Source: Marinobacterium mangrovicola
GTDB taxonomy: Bacteria > Pseudomonadota > Gammaproteobacteria > Pseudomonadales > Balneatricaceae
Reading direction: 5' to 3'
Length of the DNA stretch: 64,000 nt
Assembly (NCBI RefSeq): GCF_004339595.1
Contig: NZ_SMFU01000009.1
Span: forward strand, 62,001 to 126,000
Position 1 is the stretch's first letter, and the number at the start of each line of letters is the position of its first letter. The notes beneath the pieces are model-generated. The model was not told where the DNA came from and made no database searches. It was given only the letters and a program-made list of their open reading frames with translations. The position numbers and the translations under genes are program-made. Below are positions 26,933-35,967 of the stretch, one piece after another.

Positions 26933-27619
26933 ATGAGTAAGGTTCATTTCATCGGCGGTGAAAAAGGCGGCGTCGGCAAATCGATGACCTCCCGTTTGTT
27001 AGCTCAGTACTACATCGACCGGGAACTGCCGTTCCTCGGTTTTGACTCGGATGCCTCCCACGGCACTTTTTCTCGCTTCTACGGCGAGTTCGCCTCGCCC
27101 GTCATCGTCGGCGAGGATGACAGCCTGGACGGCATACTCGAAGCCTGCGAATCAAAACCCGATCACGATCTGATTATCGATCTCGCGGCACAGACCTCCA
27201 CCCGTCTCGGCGAGTGGATCGACGAAACCGACGTTTTCGGTCTGCTTGATGAGCTGGGCTACGAGGTTTTTCTCTGGCACGTGATGGACGACGGCGCCGA
27301 CTCCATCGACCTGCTGGGCAAGTCACTGGCGCGTTACCCGCAGCCGGAACTTAAGTTTGTCGTGGTACAGAACTTCGGCCGCGGCAGCGACTTCAGCCAA
27401 TTGCACGACTCCGACGCCTTCCAGAGCGCCAAGGCGCGCGGCGCCAGCCTGTTTGAACTGGGCAAACTGCACGCCAAGCTGACCCACAAGGTGGACTTCG
27501 CCAACGCCAGTTTCTGGGCCGCGGCCAACAACCGCGACATGATGAATATCGCTGAACGCCAGCGCATGCGGGTATGGCTTAAGAACAACTACAGCCAGCT
27601 CGACAATCTGTTCGCCTGA
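26933..27619 (+). CDS. Orphan ParA/MinD-like P-loop ATPase
   Basis: 228-residue deviant-Walker ATPase: GGEKGGVGKS at residues 8-17 with the ParA/MinD signature lysine. It has a DSDASHGTF segment where ParA has DxDxQ, and a plausible Walker B DLIIDLAAQTS. No ParB, no parS-like repeats and no Min genes are nearby. The middle region (FLWHVMDDGADSIDLLGKSL) resembles P-loop proteins annotated as mobilisation or CobQ/ParA-like. ATG at 26933 follows CAGGGAAA. Cargo unknown; possible role in positioning a protein complex. Confidence 0.78.
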   Translation: MSKVHFIGGEKGGVGKSMTSRLLAQYYIDRELPFLGFDSDASHGTFSRFYGEFASPVIVGEDDSLDGILEACESKPDHDLIIDLAAQTSTRLGEWIDETDVFGLLDELGYEVFLWHVMDDGADSIDLLGKSLARYPQPELKFVVVQNFGRGSDFSQLHDSDAFQSAKARGASLFELGKLHAKLTHKVDFANASFWAAANNRDMMNIAERQRMRVWLKNNYSQLDNLFA

Positions 27620-27631
27620 TACTGATTCTGT

Positions 27632-27659
27632 CCGTCACCCGGCGCCTGCCGGGTGACGG
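27632..27659. terminator. Strong hairpin between convergent genes
   Basis: Perfect 12-bp stem CCGTCACCCGGC/GCCGGGTGACGG with a 4-nt loop, 13 bp after the ParA-like stop; no T-run follows on either strand. A second small hairpin TCCCAA/TTGGGA sits at 27686-27701. Probably a bidirectional or Rho-assisted end. Confidence 0.5.
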
Positions 27660-27727
27660 CTAAAAACGGCAACTGCTGCTCACTATCCCAAAACATTGGG
27701 ACAATAACAGCGAAGGGCGCGTCCCGA

Positions 27728-29314
27728 TCAGTTTTCCTGGCTTTTCAGGTAGTCGTCGTAATCACCGTGGAAATCGACGATACCATCGGACTTGAGCTCA
27801 ATAATGCGGGTCGCCAGTGAGGAGACAAACTCCCGGTCGTGGCTGACAAACAGCAGTGTGCCAGGGTAGTTTTCCAACGCTAGGTTGAGCGACTCGATCG
27901 ATTCCATATCCAGGTGGTTGGTGGGTTCGTCGAGCAGCATGATGTTGGGCTGCTGCAGAATCAGTTTGCCGAAAATCATGCGACCCTGCTCACCACCGGA
28001 GATCACCTTCACGGACTTGCCGATCTCCTTCTGCGAGAACAGCAGACGGCCCAGGGTGCCGCGGATCACCTGCTCATCATCGCCCTCTTTGCCCCAGTAG
28101 GACATCCAGTCGTAGAGGTTCTTGTCCTCTTCAAACTCGTGGGCGTGGTCCTGGGCGTAATAACCCAGCTCCGCATTTTCGGACCATTTTACCGTGCCGG
28201 AATCCGGCTCCAGGTCACCGACCAGACACTTCAGCAGCGTGGATTTACCGATACCGTTGGGGCCGATAATGGCGATCCGCTCACCTACGCTCACCTGCAG
28301 GTTAAGACCCTCGAACACCTTCTCATCGAAGGACTTGCCGAGACCTTCCACTTCCAGCGCAGTACGGTGCAGTTTTTTCGCCTGCTCAAAGCGGATAAAC
28401 GGATTTTGACGGCTGGAGGGCTTCACCTCTTCCAGCTCGATCTTGTCGATCTGCTTCAGACGGGAAGTCGCCTGGCGCGATTTCGACGCGTTGGCAGAGA
28501 AGCGGCTGACGAAGGATTTCAGATCGGCGATCTGGGCCTTTTTCTTGGCGTTATCGGAGAGCATCTTCTCCCGCGCCTGGGTCGACGCGGTCATGTACTC
28601 GTCGTAGTTGCCCGGGTAGACGCGCAGCTCACCGTAATCGATATCCGCCATATGGGTACAGACCGAGTTCAGGAAGTGGCGGTCATGCGAGATGATCACC
28701 ATGGTGCAGGTGCGCTGGTTGAGCACGCCCTCAAGCCAGCGGATGGTGTTGATATCCAGGTTGTTGGTCGGCTCGTCGAGCAGCAGGATATCGGGATCGG
28801 AGAACAGTGCCTGCGCCAGCAGCACACGCAGCTTCCAGCCCGGCGCGATCTCGCTCATCGGGCCGTAGTGCTGCTCCACCGGAATTTCCAGACCCAGCAG
28901 CAGTTCGCCAGCGCGGGAGTCAGCGGTGTAGCCATCCATTTCGGCGAACTCCGCTTCCAGCTCACCGGCACGGATGCCGTCTTCCTCGGTCATTTCAGCC
29001 TTGGCGTAGATGGCGTCACGCTCGGATTTCACCGCCCAGAGCTCTTCATGCCCCATGATCACCGTGTCGATGACGCTGAACTCTTCGTAGGCGAACTGAT
29101 CCTGGCGCAGTTTACCGAGGCGCTCGTTCGGATCGATGGAGACATTACCGCTGCTGGGTTCCAGGTCACCGCCAAGAATCTTCATGAAGGTGGACTTACC
29201 GCAGCCATTGGCGCCGATAAGACCGTAACGGTTACCGTCGCCAAATTTAACGGATACGTTTTCAAACAGCGGCTTGGCGCCAAACTGCATAGTGATGTTG
29301 GCAGTGGTCAGCAA
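27728..29314 (-). CDS. ybiT: ABC-F family ATPase YbiT
   Basis: 528-residue tandem-ATPase protein of the ABC-F class, ribosome-associated translation factors without membrane domains. Two Walker A motifs ([18 protein letters not shown]), the ABC-F linker with [18 protein letters not shown], and two [21 protein letters not shown] Walker B motifs. The sequence follows E. coli YbiT closely from TMQFG onward. Start taken as TTG at 29314 with AGGTG 6 nt upstream, giving [11 protein letters not shown]; a GTG at 29323 has no ribosome site. Monocistronic. Confidence 0.95.
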   Translation of the reverse strand: MLTTANITMQFGAKPLFENVSVKFGDGNRYGLIGANGCGKSTFMKILGGDLEPSSGNVSIDPNERLGKLRQDQFAYEEFSVIDTVIMGHEELWAVKSERDAIYAKAEMTEEDGIRAGELEAEFAEMDGYTADSRAGELLLGLEIPVEQHYGPMSEIAPGWKLRVLLAQALFSDPDILLLDEPTNNLDINTIRWLEGVLNQRTCTMVIISHDRHFLNSVCTHMADIDYGELRVYPGNYDEYMTASTQAREKMLSDNAKKKAQIADLKSFVSRFSANASKSRQATSRLKQIDKIELEEVKPSSRQNPFIRFEQAKKLHRTALEVEGLGKSFDEKVFEGLNLQVSVGERIAIIGPNGIGKSTLLKCLVGDLEPDSGTVKWSENAELGYYAQDHAHEFEEDKNLYDWMSYWGKEGDDEQVIRGTLGRLLFSQKEIGKSVKVISGGEQGRMIFGKLILQQPNIMLLDEPTNHLDMESIESLNLALENYPGTLLFVSHDREFVSSLATRIIELKSDGIVDFHGDYDDYLKSQEN

Positions 29315-29438
29315 TGGAAACACCTGAAACTTTAAAAGGGGGGATTTATCCGGGAGGCGGATTCAAGCTCGAAGCGAACCCGCAATGTTGCGCTGCATTA
29401 TGCCACAGAAAGGCGGTTAACCACAGGTCAGCGCTAAA

Positions 29439-29864
29439 TCAGCAACGTGAATTTCGGCGGCCTTCCGGCAGGTTTTCAGGCCGAGACCAGACCACCAGCG
29501 CACCGACCGCAATGGCGCCAAGAATCAGCATCAGCAACAGCGGATGTCCTATCGCATAAACCACGATAACAGCCGCCACCAGCATGCCGATGCTGGCGGT
29601 AATCTTCGATTTACGGTCGATCACGCCGCCCTGCTCCCAGTTACGCAGACGCTCACCGAAGAGGGAGTGATTTTCCAGCCAGGCACGCAGGCGCGGAGAG
29701 CATTTCGACGCACTCCAGGCAGCGATCAGCACAAAGACCGTGGTCGGCAGCCCCGGCAGAATCGCACCGAGTATCGCCAGTCCCAGTGCGACCCAGGTCA
29801 GCAGCAACCAAAGCCAGCGCAGGCCGCTGTCTGTCGCTGTTTTTTGCTCACCGGATCGGGCCAT
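29439..29864 (-). CDS. YbaN/DUF454 family inner-membrane protein
   Basis: 141-residue small membrane protein. Helix 1 with the family signature LGAILPGLPTTVFVLIAAW (about residues 32-50), the segment CSPRLRAWLENHSLFGERLRNWEQGGVI, then two closely spaced helices (about 88-125). Function unknown. It ends in a Cys-terminated basic tail. Confidence 0.87.
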   Translation of the reverse strand: MARSGEQKTATDSGLRWLWLLLTWVALGLAILGAILPGLPTTVFVLIAAWSASKCSPRLRAWLENHSLFGERLRNWEQGGVIDRKSKITASIGMLVAAVIVVYAIGHPLLLMLILGAIAVGALVVWSRPENLPEGRRNSRC

Positions 29865-29956
29865 CAGTCTTCTACCTCCATACCGCTGTCATCCAGTATA
29901 GATAATTCAGGTTCGGCTCGCGCTCTGATCCTGCCTATGTCTTTGATAAAACCAGG

Positions 29957-30622
29957 CTATAGCGAGTTGCAGTTACGCGGAGCCCAGTCGACGCCGCCCT
30001 GAGCGCTGGGCTTGAAGCAGAAGCTCATCTGGAACTCGGTACCGCAGCGATCCATGCTCCACTCCTCTTCCCAGACATTATCGATGGTCTGACCGCCCAG
30101 CACCCGTGGCGCGGGTGGCAGGCTGATCCAGGTATCTGTCACCAGCACTTTTTTGCAGTCGCCCTGAGCTTCGCTCATATTCGCTGACTCCACCGCCACG
30201 GCCTGCTCATATAGATCCTTGATCAAGCGAGGACCCGCGCGGGACTCTCCCGGCACCTGTGGCTGCAGATCAACGTTACCATCCTTGGCCACAGCGATGG
30301 CGTTATAAGTGGCAGTCTCTCCGCAGCGACTCAAGCGAAAACGCTGCTGCCAAATGCCCCGCGTCGGCACCGGGTTACCGGGTTCAAATTGAGGCGGGTC
30401 CAGCAGCATAAATGTGGTCGGTTCCACCCCGTACTGCTCCTCACACTGCACCTGCCGTTGCAGCACGTTACGATCCCAGTAGATCCCCAGCTTGAACAGC
30501 CGGTCCATGTAATGCTTGCTGCGCAGATACTGCTCCATTGCAGCGCCCTCGGAGCCGGCGGCAAGCGAGGGCCCGGATGCCAGCATAGCGGCAGCGGCCA
30601 GAGCAAAGATCGATACTCGCAT
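29957..30622 (-). CDS. Uncharacterised secreted protein
   Basis: 221 residues with a clear signal peptide (MRVSIFALAAAAMLASGPSLA, cleavage near AAG). The mature part is cysteine-bearing (CEEQYG, SRCGETA, GDCKK, DRCGTE, SFCFK, RNCNSL), so several disulfides are likely in the periplasm. ATG at 30622 is chosen for GAGG 6 nt upstream. No family recognised. It lies between the YbaN gene and the divergent GGDEF/EAL gene. Confidence 0.7.
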   Translation of the reverse strand: MRVSIFALAAAAMLASGPSLAAGSEGAAMEQYLRSKHYMDRLFKLGIYWDRNVLQRQVQCEEQYGVEPTTFMLLDPPQFEPGNPVPTRGIWQQRFRLSRCGETATYNAIAVAKDGNVDLQPQVPGESRAGPRLIKDLYEQAVAVESANMSEAQGDCKKVLVTDTWISLPPAPRVLGGQTIDNVWEEEWSMDRCGTEFQMSFCFKPSAQGGVDWAPRNCNSL

Positions 30623-30810
30623 GGAAAGCCTCAACATTAATTTTTACTCACAACTCTACTGACCCTACCAGAGCCGCTGCGCAAAAAGACAGTTTTGCGC
30701 CTTCCTGAGTCTGGACTGATCGTTTTACAGCCAGAATTTCACTTGTAGCCACACTCGTCTGGTGGTTTTATAAACACTTAATCTTATGGCCGTGAAGGAA
30801 AGGGGAACGG

Positions 30811-32766
30811 GTGAACACATTGTCCTCGTTCAAATCCGCAGTTATGGCAGCAAACAAAGGACTGGTACTGTTTTTCCGCAGCGAGCGCGGCCTGATCGCC
30901 ACGCTCTTCATCCTCTATTTTATCGCCACGCTGACCCTCACCGGCCTGACTTTCCGCGCCAGCCAGATCGCCCAACTTTCCCAGACCCGCTCAACGCTAC
31001 TCACCGCTGCCCGCTCCGGCGGCCACCTCATCGGGCGCTACTTTCACGATATCTACAGTCTGAACCGGCAGCCCGGCGACGTGCACTACCGGCTGATCGT
31101 CGAGACACTGGATCAACTGGTGGCCGATCTGCCAGAGGTAGAGTACGTCTATTCCATGGACGTGGTGGGCGACCAGGCGTTTTTCATCGTCAGCAATGAA
31201 ACCCGCCTTGATCTGCAACGCGGCACACCTAGCCGCTTCTATAACCCCTATGGTTCGGCACCGAAGGAGCTGTTTGAGGCCTATCACTCCAAAACGGACA
31301 TATTCACACCGGTGTACACCAACGAATGGGGCACTTTCCGCTCCGCCTTTGTGCCAACAAAACGTTCCGACGGCTCCTATTTTGTTATGGCTGCCGACAT
31401 GAAGGTCGATAGCCCCAATACCCTGTTGATCAACAGCCTGAAGCTGGCCGCGCTGGTATCACTGATCGGCTTGGCACCGATCTATCCGTTATTGCGGGTT
31501 TACCATCGCCTGCGTCGTCGGCGGGAGGAAGAGCTGGAAGCTGAGCTCTACTTCGACCCGATCACCGGTCTGCCCCGCATCACCAAAATGGAAGCGGATC
31601 TGGCGGACAATACCGAACCACTGGGCGGCATACTGATTAATCTGGACGAGTTTCACGCGGTCAATACACTATTCGGCTACGAGGTAGGCGACCACCTGCT
31701 TGCCGAAATCGCGCAGGCACTGCGGGCTCAACTCCCCGCCGACACCAAGCTGTACCGATCACTGGTGGACGAATATTTCATCCTGCTGCGCGGTTACGAT
31801 GAAACCCGTGCTGTTCAACTCACTTCGCGTCTGCTGGCCAGCGTATTCGAACCGATCGAAGCGGATGAACAGCGCCGTATTACGCTGACCGCGCGCGCCG
31901 GCCTTGTTCTGAACGAAATAGATCCGGTCCGCCTACAGCACGACGCTCGTGAAGCAATGGATGAAGCCGCACGCAGCGGTATCGAGATGCTCGTTTTCAG
32001 CGATGCGCTGCGACCGGAGCAACGCTACGAAGACAACCTGCACTGGCTCAATGTGCTTAACGATGCATTCCGCGATCACCGGGTACGGCCCTGGTTCCAG
32101 CCCATTCTCGATACCACAGAAGGAAAGATACGCCACTACGAGGCTCTGGCCCGAGTGGTGGATAAGGATGGAAAGATCCATACGCCGTTTCATTTTCTGC
32201 CGGTAATCCGCAAAAGTCATCTCTACCGACAATTGACCTGCGCCATTATCGACCAGAGCTTCGCCCTGTTCGGCCCGCTGACTTCAAGCCTGTCGATCAA
32301 CCTGACCCGCTTCGACCTGATGGATGAAGAGACCATCGCCTACCTGTTGCAGGAATACGAGCACCACGGCCTTCACGGCCGACTGATTATCGAGGTCATA
32401 GAGTCCGAATCGATCGGTTACCAGGACGAAGTACTGAGAGTGCTGAAACAACTCAAGTTGGCGGGAATAAAACTCGCCATCGACGATTTCGGCAGCGGCT
32501 ACTCCAACTTCGACCAGATGCTGAAGATCGATGCCGACTACCTGAAGATCGATGGTTCACTGATCAGCTGCGTACTGACCAGCCACAAGGCAGGCGCGTT
32601 GGTCGATGCAATCATCAGCTTTGCCAGCAGCCTGGATATCCCTCTGATCGCCGAATTCGTCGAAGATCAGAAGATTCTCGACTACCTGAAAATCCGGGGC
32701 GTGCAGTTTATGCAGGGTTTCACCATCGGCAGACCCGCGCCCGCCGATCAGCAGCAGATTCTATGA
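30811..32766 (+). CDS. Membrane GGDEF/EAL protein, probable c-di-GMP phosphodiesterase
   Basis: 651 residues: N-terminal helix (about 30-52), a periplasmic sensor domain (about 55-205), second helix (about 209-229), a degenerate GGDEF domain (about 245-400) where the active loop reads SLVDEYF, and an EAL domain (about 410-651). The EAL keeps EALAR, NLTRFD, EVIES, DDFGSGYSN, DYLKIDGS and MQGFTIGRP, so phosphodiesterase activity is plausible while cyclase activity is not; the degenerate domain may bind GTP as an allosteric site. GTG start at 30811 with AGGGG upstream. Confidence 0.9.
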   Translation: MNTLSSFKSAVMAANKGLVLFFRSERGLIATLFILYFIATLTLTGLTFRASQIAQLSQTRSTLLTAARSGGHLIGRYFHDIYSLNRQPGDVHYRLIVETLDQLVADLPEVEYVYSMDVVGDQAFFIVSNETRLDLQRGTPSRFYNPYGSAPKELFEAYHSKTDIFTPVYTNEWGTFRSAFVPTKRSDGSYFVMAADMKVDSPNTLLINSLKLAALVSLIGLAPIYPLLRVYHRLRRRREEELEAELYFDPITGLPRITKMEADLADNTEPLGGILINLDEFHAVNTLFGYEVGDHLLAEIAQALRAQLPADTKLYRSLVDEYFILLRGYDETRAVQLTSRLLASVFEPIEADEQRRITLTARAGLVLNEIDPVRLQHDAREAMDEAARSGIEMLVFSDALRPEQRYEDNLHWLNVLNDAFRDHRVRPWFQPILDTTEGKIRHYEALARVVDKDGKIHTPFHFLPVIRKSHLYRQLTCAIIDQSFALFGPLTSSLSINLTRFDLMDEETIAYLLQEYEHHGLHGRLIIEVIESESIGYQDEVLRVLKQLKLAGIKLAIDDFGSGYSNFDQMLKIDADYLKIDGSLISCVLTSHKAGALVDAIISFASSLDIPLIAEFVEDQKILDYLKIRGVQFMQGFTIGRPAPADQQQIL

Positions 32767-32777
32767 CATAGCACGAA

Positions 32778-33263
32778 TCAAAAAGCACCCGGCGCGCACT
32801 GCAGACAGGTCAGCCCCAGCTCGCGCCAGCGCGCCACCACCGCATCGCGGTCATCCAGTACCAGCCAGGGGCTAAAGCCATCGGCGCGGATCTGCGCCAG
32901 CAGCTGTTGCTTCACCGCCTCGTCATCCACCTCATCGTCACCCAAAGCGCGCAGGTAGGCGCCGTCGTAGGGAATCTCATGACGATCCAGCCACTCCAGC
33001 GTATGTTCCCGGTGTGAGTCGGGACGCCCGCTGCAGATCACGATGCGCTGCCCCTGGGATTTCAGAATCTGCACCAACGCCCGCACCGGCTCGATCACCG
33101 GCGCCTGCTTCATATGCTCAAAAAACGGATCCCAGGCTTTCTTCTCACTGAGCACCCACTGATGCACCTCGGTCGGATCGAAGTGCGCCAGGGTGCCGTC
33201 CACATCCACGATGACCGTATCCGCATTATCTAAATCAGACCTGTTTAACTCAGACTTATTCAA
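32778..33263 (-). CDS. HAD-family phosphatase resembling the PNKP 3'-phosphatase domain
   Basis: 161-residue HAD phosphatase. Nucleophile motif DVDGT at residues 20-24, motif II in VICSGRPDSHREHTLEWL, motif IV LVLDDRDAVV. The SGRxDxxRExTxxWLxxHxIPYD pattern matches the 3'-phosphatase domain of T4/bacterial polynucleotide kinase-phosphatases, but no kinase domain is attached. Start taken as TTG at 33263: AGGAG lies 7 nt upstream and it overlaps the phosphatase stop by 8 nt. Its first 15 codons are three L-(N/D)-x-(S/A)-(E/D) repeats. Last gene of the importer operon; probably dephosphorylates an imported compound. Confidence 0.75.
   Translation of the reverse strand: MNKSELNRSDLDNADTVIVDVDGTLAHFDPTEVHQWVLSEKKAWDPFFEHMKQAPVIEPVRALVQILKSQGQRIVICSGRPDSHREHTLEWLDRHEIPYDGAYLRALGDDEVDDEAVKQQLLAQIRADGFSPWLVLDDRDAVVARWRELGLTCLQCAPGAF
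33219..33263 (-). repeat. 15-bp imperfect tandem repeat, 3 units, at the HAD gene start
   Basis: Reading on the minus strand, three 15-mers encode LNKSE, LNRSD and LDNAD directly from the TTG start. The first true fold residues follow at once (TVIVDVDGT). Confidence 0.6.
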
Positions 33264-33831
33264 GCCAGTTCTCCTCAAGTGTTGTCATCTGCCAGCCACT
33301 CTCGACCGGCTCGATCAGTACCGGCTGGGCGTTATCGATCCGCGGTCCGTGCGGCGTACCTGTCTGCAGTTCGCGGATCACGCGGTATACGCCGGAGTGC
33401 GCCACAACCAACGGCAGTTCATGCACCGCCAGCAACCGGTTCAGTGTTTTCAGTACGCGCCCTCGAAAGGCGCTCCAGGGTTCGCCATCCGGCGGGGTTT
33501 CCTCGTACGGGGTCTGCACACTCAGCGGCGCCAGCTCCAGGCTGCCCCAGTGGCGTTCGTTCAGCCCTTCAAAGCTGTAAAGAGGATGCCGCGGCACCGC
33601 CAGATGGGCCGTGCGCCGTGCCCGGTAAAGGCCGCTGGTGGCCACGCAGCTCCAGCAGTGACGGTCCAGCCAGTTAGCACTCAGCGCCTGCTGTTCACCG
33701 AGCTTGCTCAGCGCCACATCGCTAGCGCCGCAGATGATGCGGTGAGCGTTCGTTTCGGTCTCGCCATGACGCATAAACACGAAGGGTTTGCGGGTCAGGC
33801 TCTGGCTCGGGAAAGGGGATGAATCACTCAT
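33256..33831 (-). CDS. Histidine phosphatase family protein
   Basis: 191-residue member of the phosphoglycerate-mutase-like histidine phosphatase superfamily. Catalytic RHGE at residues 21-24 (FMRHGETETNAHRIICG) and the second histidine in LVVAHSGVYRVI; a conserved acidic partner lies in GLNERHWGSLEL. Cytoplasmic. ATG 33831 is preferred to a TTG at 33855, though its ribosome site is weak. It follows the MBL gene by 31 nt and overlaps the HAD gene by 8 nt. Substrate unknown; the family removes phosphate from sugars, nucleotides or cofactors. Confidence 0.85.
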   Translation of the reverse strand: MSDSSPFPSQSLTRKPFVFMRHGETETNAHRIICGASDVALSKLGEQQALSANWLDRHCWSCVATSGLYRARRTAHLAVPRHPLYSFEGLNERHWGSLELAPLSVQTPYEETPPDGEPWSAFRGRVLKTLNRLLAVHELPLVVAHSGVYRVIRELQTGTPHGPRIDNAQPVLIEPVESGWQMTTLEENWLE

Positions 33832-33862
33832 CTGTCGTCTCAATCGTGCTTTCAATACGGGT

Positions 33863-34942
33863 TCAATCGATAGCTATTGCGGCGTTTGCCAACCGGCCTG
33901 CCCCGCCCTGAGCGGGCAGGTAAAGCGCATCGCCCATTACCTCGCGCCAGCGCACCAGCGGCTCAAGGCCAGTAAACAGCGGGATGACCCGGCGTGCTCC
34001 GAGGAGCTGGCTCAGACGACTCAGGTCTGAGCTGCGCGGGTGTACATTCCAGCGCAGCCAACAAGCCCGGCCCGCCTCCACATCGGCACGCGCCTTGGGT
34101 GGCGTATAGCCGGTGTAGATCAGCTGCCGGTCGCCGCGCTCTATCAGCCGTTCGATCTCTTCGCCCAGTCCTTCGGGGCTGCCGATCAACGCCACATGGC
34201 TCCGGTCCAGCGAACCTGAGCCAGACAGCCGCTCTAAACTCTCCCTGACGCCTGGCTGAAAACAGCCCTCAGGCAGGGACTTAAGAGTGTCCAGCTGATC
34301 GGCGCAGCGCTGATCCATGGCCCAATCGATCCCCTGTTCATCCAGCCAGAGCGCCATCTCCAGCGCCCGTCCCGAGGCGGGTACCGGCAACAGCGTCGGT
34401 TGTTCAAGTCGCGCCTGCAGCGCCGCGCGGCAGTCGGTCTGAGGTTTGTCATAGAGGCCGTAGGAGGCATCCAGTAGCGCCAGTTCAGCCGGGGGCGGCG
34501 GATCAAAGCGGAACAGTGTCGATTCCAGCGAATAGTCTCCGCTGTAGAACAGCCCGCCGCCGATCTCGAAGTGCAGCCAGACTCCGCCCAGCGAATGGCC
34601 CGCCTGTCCGCAGCGCACGCGGATACCGGCGATCTCCAGCTCACCGTTCAGAGGTAGCGGCCGGTGTTGCAGATAGTCAGGCAGGGCCGCAGCAACAGGC
34701 TCAGTTGTATAAACCGGCACATCCGCAGGCAGCCGGTCAGCGGCACCGATATGGTCCACATGGTCATGACTGATGATGACCGCATCCAGTGGCCGCCCCT
34801 CCGGCAGCTCCCAGCCGATCTCCATACCCGGCTCCAGTGCACCGCCAGCCTCGATCAAAATACGGGCGCCAGCGGTTTCCAGCAGCAAAGCCGCCGGCGC
34901 CTTGCCACCCAGGCCGCTGAGGATCTCAAGCCTTGCACTCAC
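33863..34942 (-). CDS. Metallo-beta-lactamase-fold hydrolase, beta-CASP-like
   Basis: 359-residue MBL-fold enzyme. Metal site HDHVDH at 59-64, His116 in GHSLGG and Asp136 in FYSGDYS. The second half has a nucleotidase-like arrangement, LLPVPASGRALEMAL followed by a late NVHPRSSDLSRLSQLL and VIPLFTG, comparable to the beta-CASP insert of RNA/DNA nucleases. GTG start overlaps the ATPase stop by 4 nt. In an importer operon it may open or cleave a phosphodiester or cyclic phosphate; a nucleic-acid nuclease role is possible but less obvious from context. Confidence 0.8.
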   Translation of the reverse strand: MSARLEILSGLGGKAPAALLLETAGARILIEAGGALEPGMEIGWELPEGRPLDAVIISHDHVDHIGAADRLPADVPVYTTEPVAAALPDYLQHRPLPLNGELEIAGIRVRCGQAGHSLGGVWLHFEIGGGLFYSGDYSLESTLFRFDPPPPAELALLDASYGLYDKPQTDCRAALQARLEQPTLLPVPASGRALEMALWLDEQGIDWAMDQRCADQLDTLKSLPEGCFQPGVRESLERLSGSGSLDRSHVALIGSPEGLGEEIERLIERGDRQLIYTGYTPPKARADVEAGRACWLRWNVHPRSSDLSRLSQLLGARRVIPLFTGLEPLVRWREVMGDALYLPAQGGAGRLANAAIAID

Positions 34943-35967
34943 CGCGCGGACTCCAGTGACCAGCCGCGGCTGATTTGAACTGCGGCACGCTGGCCCGCCT
35001 GCAGTGGCTGGTGGTGATAGGCCATCAATTCAGCACCGCTGGCCAGGCGCAGCTTGAGTTCATAGCGCTCACCGCGATAGATCGACTCGGCCACATCCAC
35101 GGCGATACCGCGCTCACTGACGCGCACATCCTGGGGGCGGATCAGCACCGGCGTAGCAGCGCCGACGTCGCAGGAGAGGCCTTTCAGCAGCGCCTCTTCA
35201 CCCAGCTCCATGCCAGCACTGACACCGTGTACAGGTGCCACGCCTCCCTGGCCGATAAAGCCGGCCACCCATTCACTGCGCGGGAAGGTGTAGAGTGCCT
35301 GTGGCGTACTCCACTGCTCCAGACGCCCCGCATTCATCACCGCGATACGACTCGCCAAAGACATCGCCTCGGCCTGATCGTGGGTGACATAGATCATCGT
35401 GGCGCCGGTACGGCGGTGGAATTCGCGGAACGCCTCTTCCATGGATGCGCGCAGGTGGCGATCCAGGTTGGCCAGCGGCTCATCCAGCAGCACCACGTCC
35501 GGTTCGGTCACCAGGCAGCGCGCCAACGCCACACGCTGACGCTGACCGCCGCTAAGCTCTTTCGGCGCCCGATCCGCCAGGTGCGTCAGTTGCACCGCTT
35601 CCAGCGCCTCGCCGATGCGGCGTTTGCGCTCACTGTCGGCGAGCTTTTGCATCTTCAGCGGATAGCCCACGTTCTGCGCCACGCTCATGTGCGGCCAGAG
35701 TGCGTAGGACTGGAACACCATGCCCATGCGACGCTGTTCCGGTGGTAGATGCACACCTTCTCCCGCCAGCAACTGACCGCCCAGACGGATGGAACCGCCG
35801 GTGATAGTTTCAAAGCCCGCCAGCATCCTCAGCATGGTGGTTTTGCCGCAGCCGCTCGGCCCCAGCAGCGCGACAAACTCACCCGGCTCGATCGCCAGGT
35901 TAAGCCGGTCCACCGCGGGCTGATCACCAAAATATTTGCTGACGTTATCCAGAATCAGGTTCGCCAA
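34939..35967 (-). CDS. ABC importer ATP-binding protein (Fe3+/aminoethylphosphonate/spermidine type)
   Basis: 342 residues: Walker A GPSGCGKTT (about 37-45), signature LSGGQRQRVALARC, Walker B VVLLDEPLANLD, H-loop YVTHDQ, and a C-terminal TOBE-like domain (from about 240). The closest look is FbpC/PotA/PhnT. It overlaps the permease end by 13 nt. Supplies energy to the adjacent fused permease. Confidence 0.92.
   Translation of the reverse strand: MANLILDNVSKYFGDQPAVDRLNLAIEPGEFVALLGPSGCGKTTMLRMLAGFETITGGSIRLGGQLLAGEGVHLPPEQRRMGMVFQSYALWPHMSVAQNVGYPLKMQKLADSERKRRIGEALEAVQLTHLADRAPKELSGGQRQRVALARCLVTEPDVVLLDEPLANLDRHLRASMEEAFREFHRRTGATMIYVTHDQAEAMSLASRIAVMNAGRLEQWSTPQALYTFPRSEWVAGFIGQGGVAPVHGVSAGMELGEEALLKGLSCDVGAATPVLIRPQDVRVSERGIAVDVAESIYRGERYELKLRLASGAELMAYHHQPLQAGQRAAVQISRGWSLESAR

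Noticed and set aside
27914-29335. A 473-codon plus-strand frame opposite ybiT
   Set aside because: Same codon-bias effect; the ybiT product matches its family throughout.
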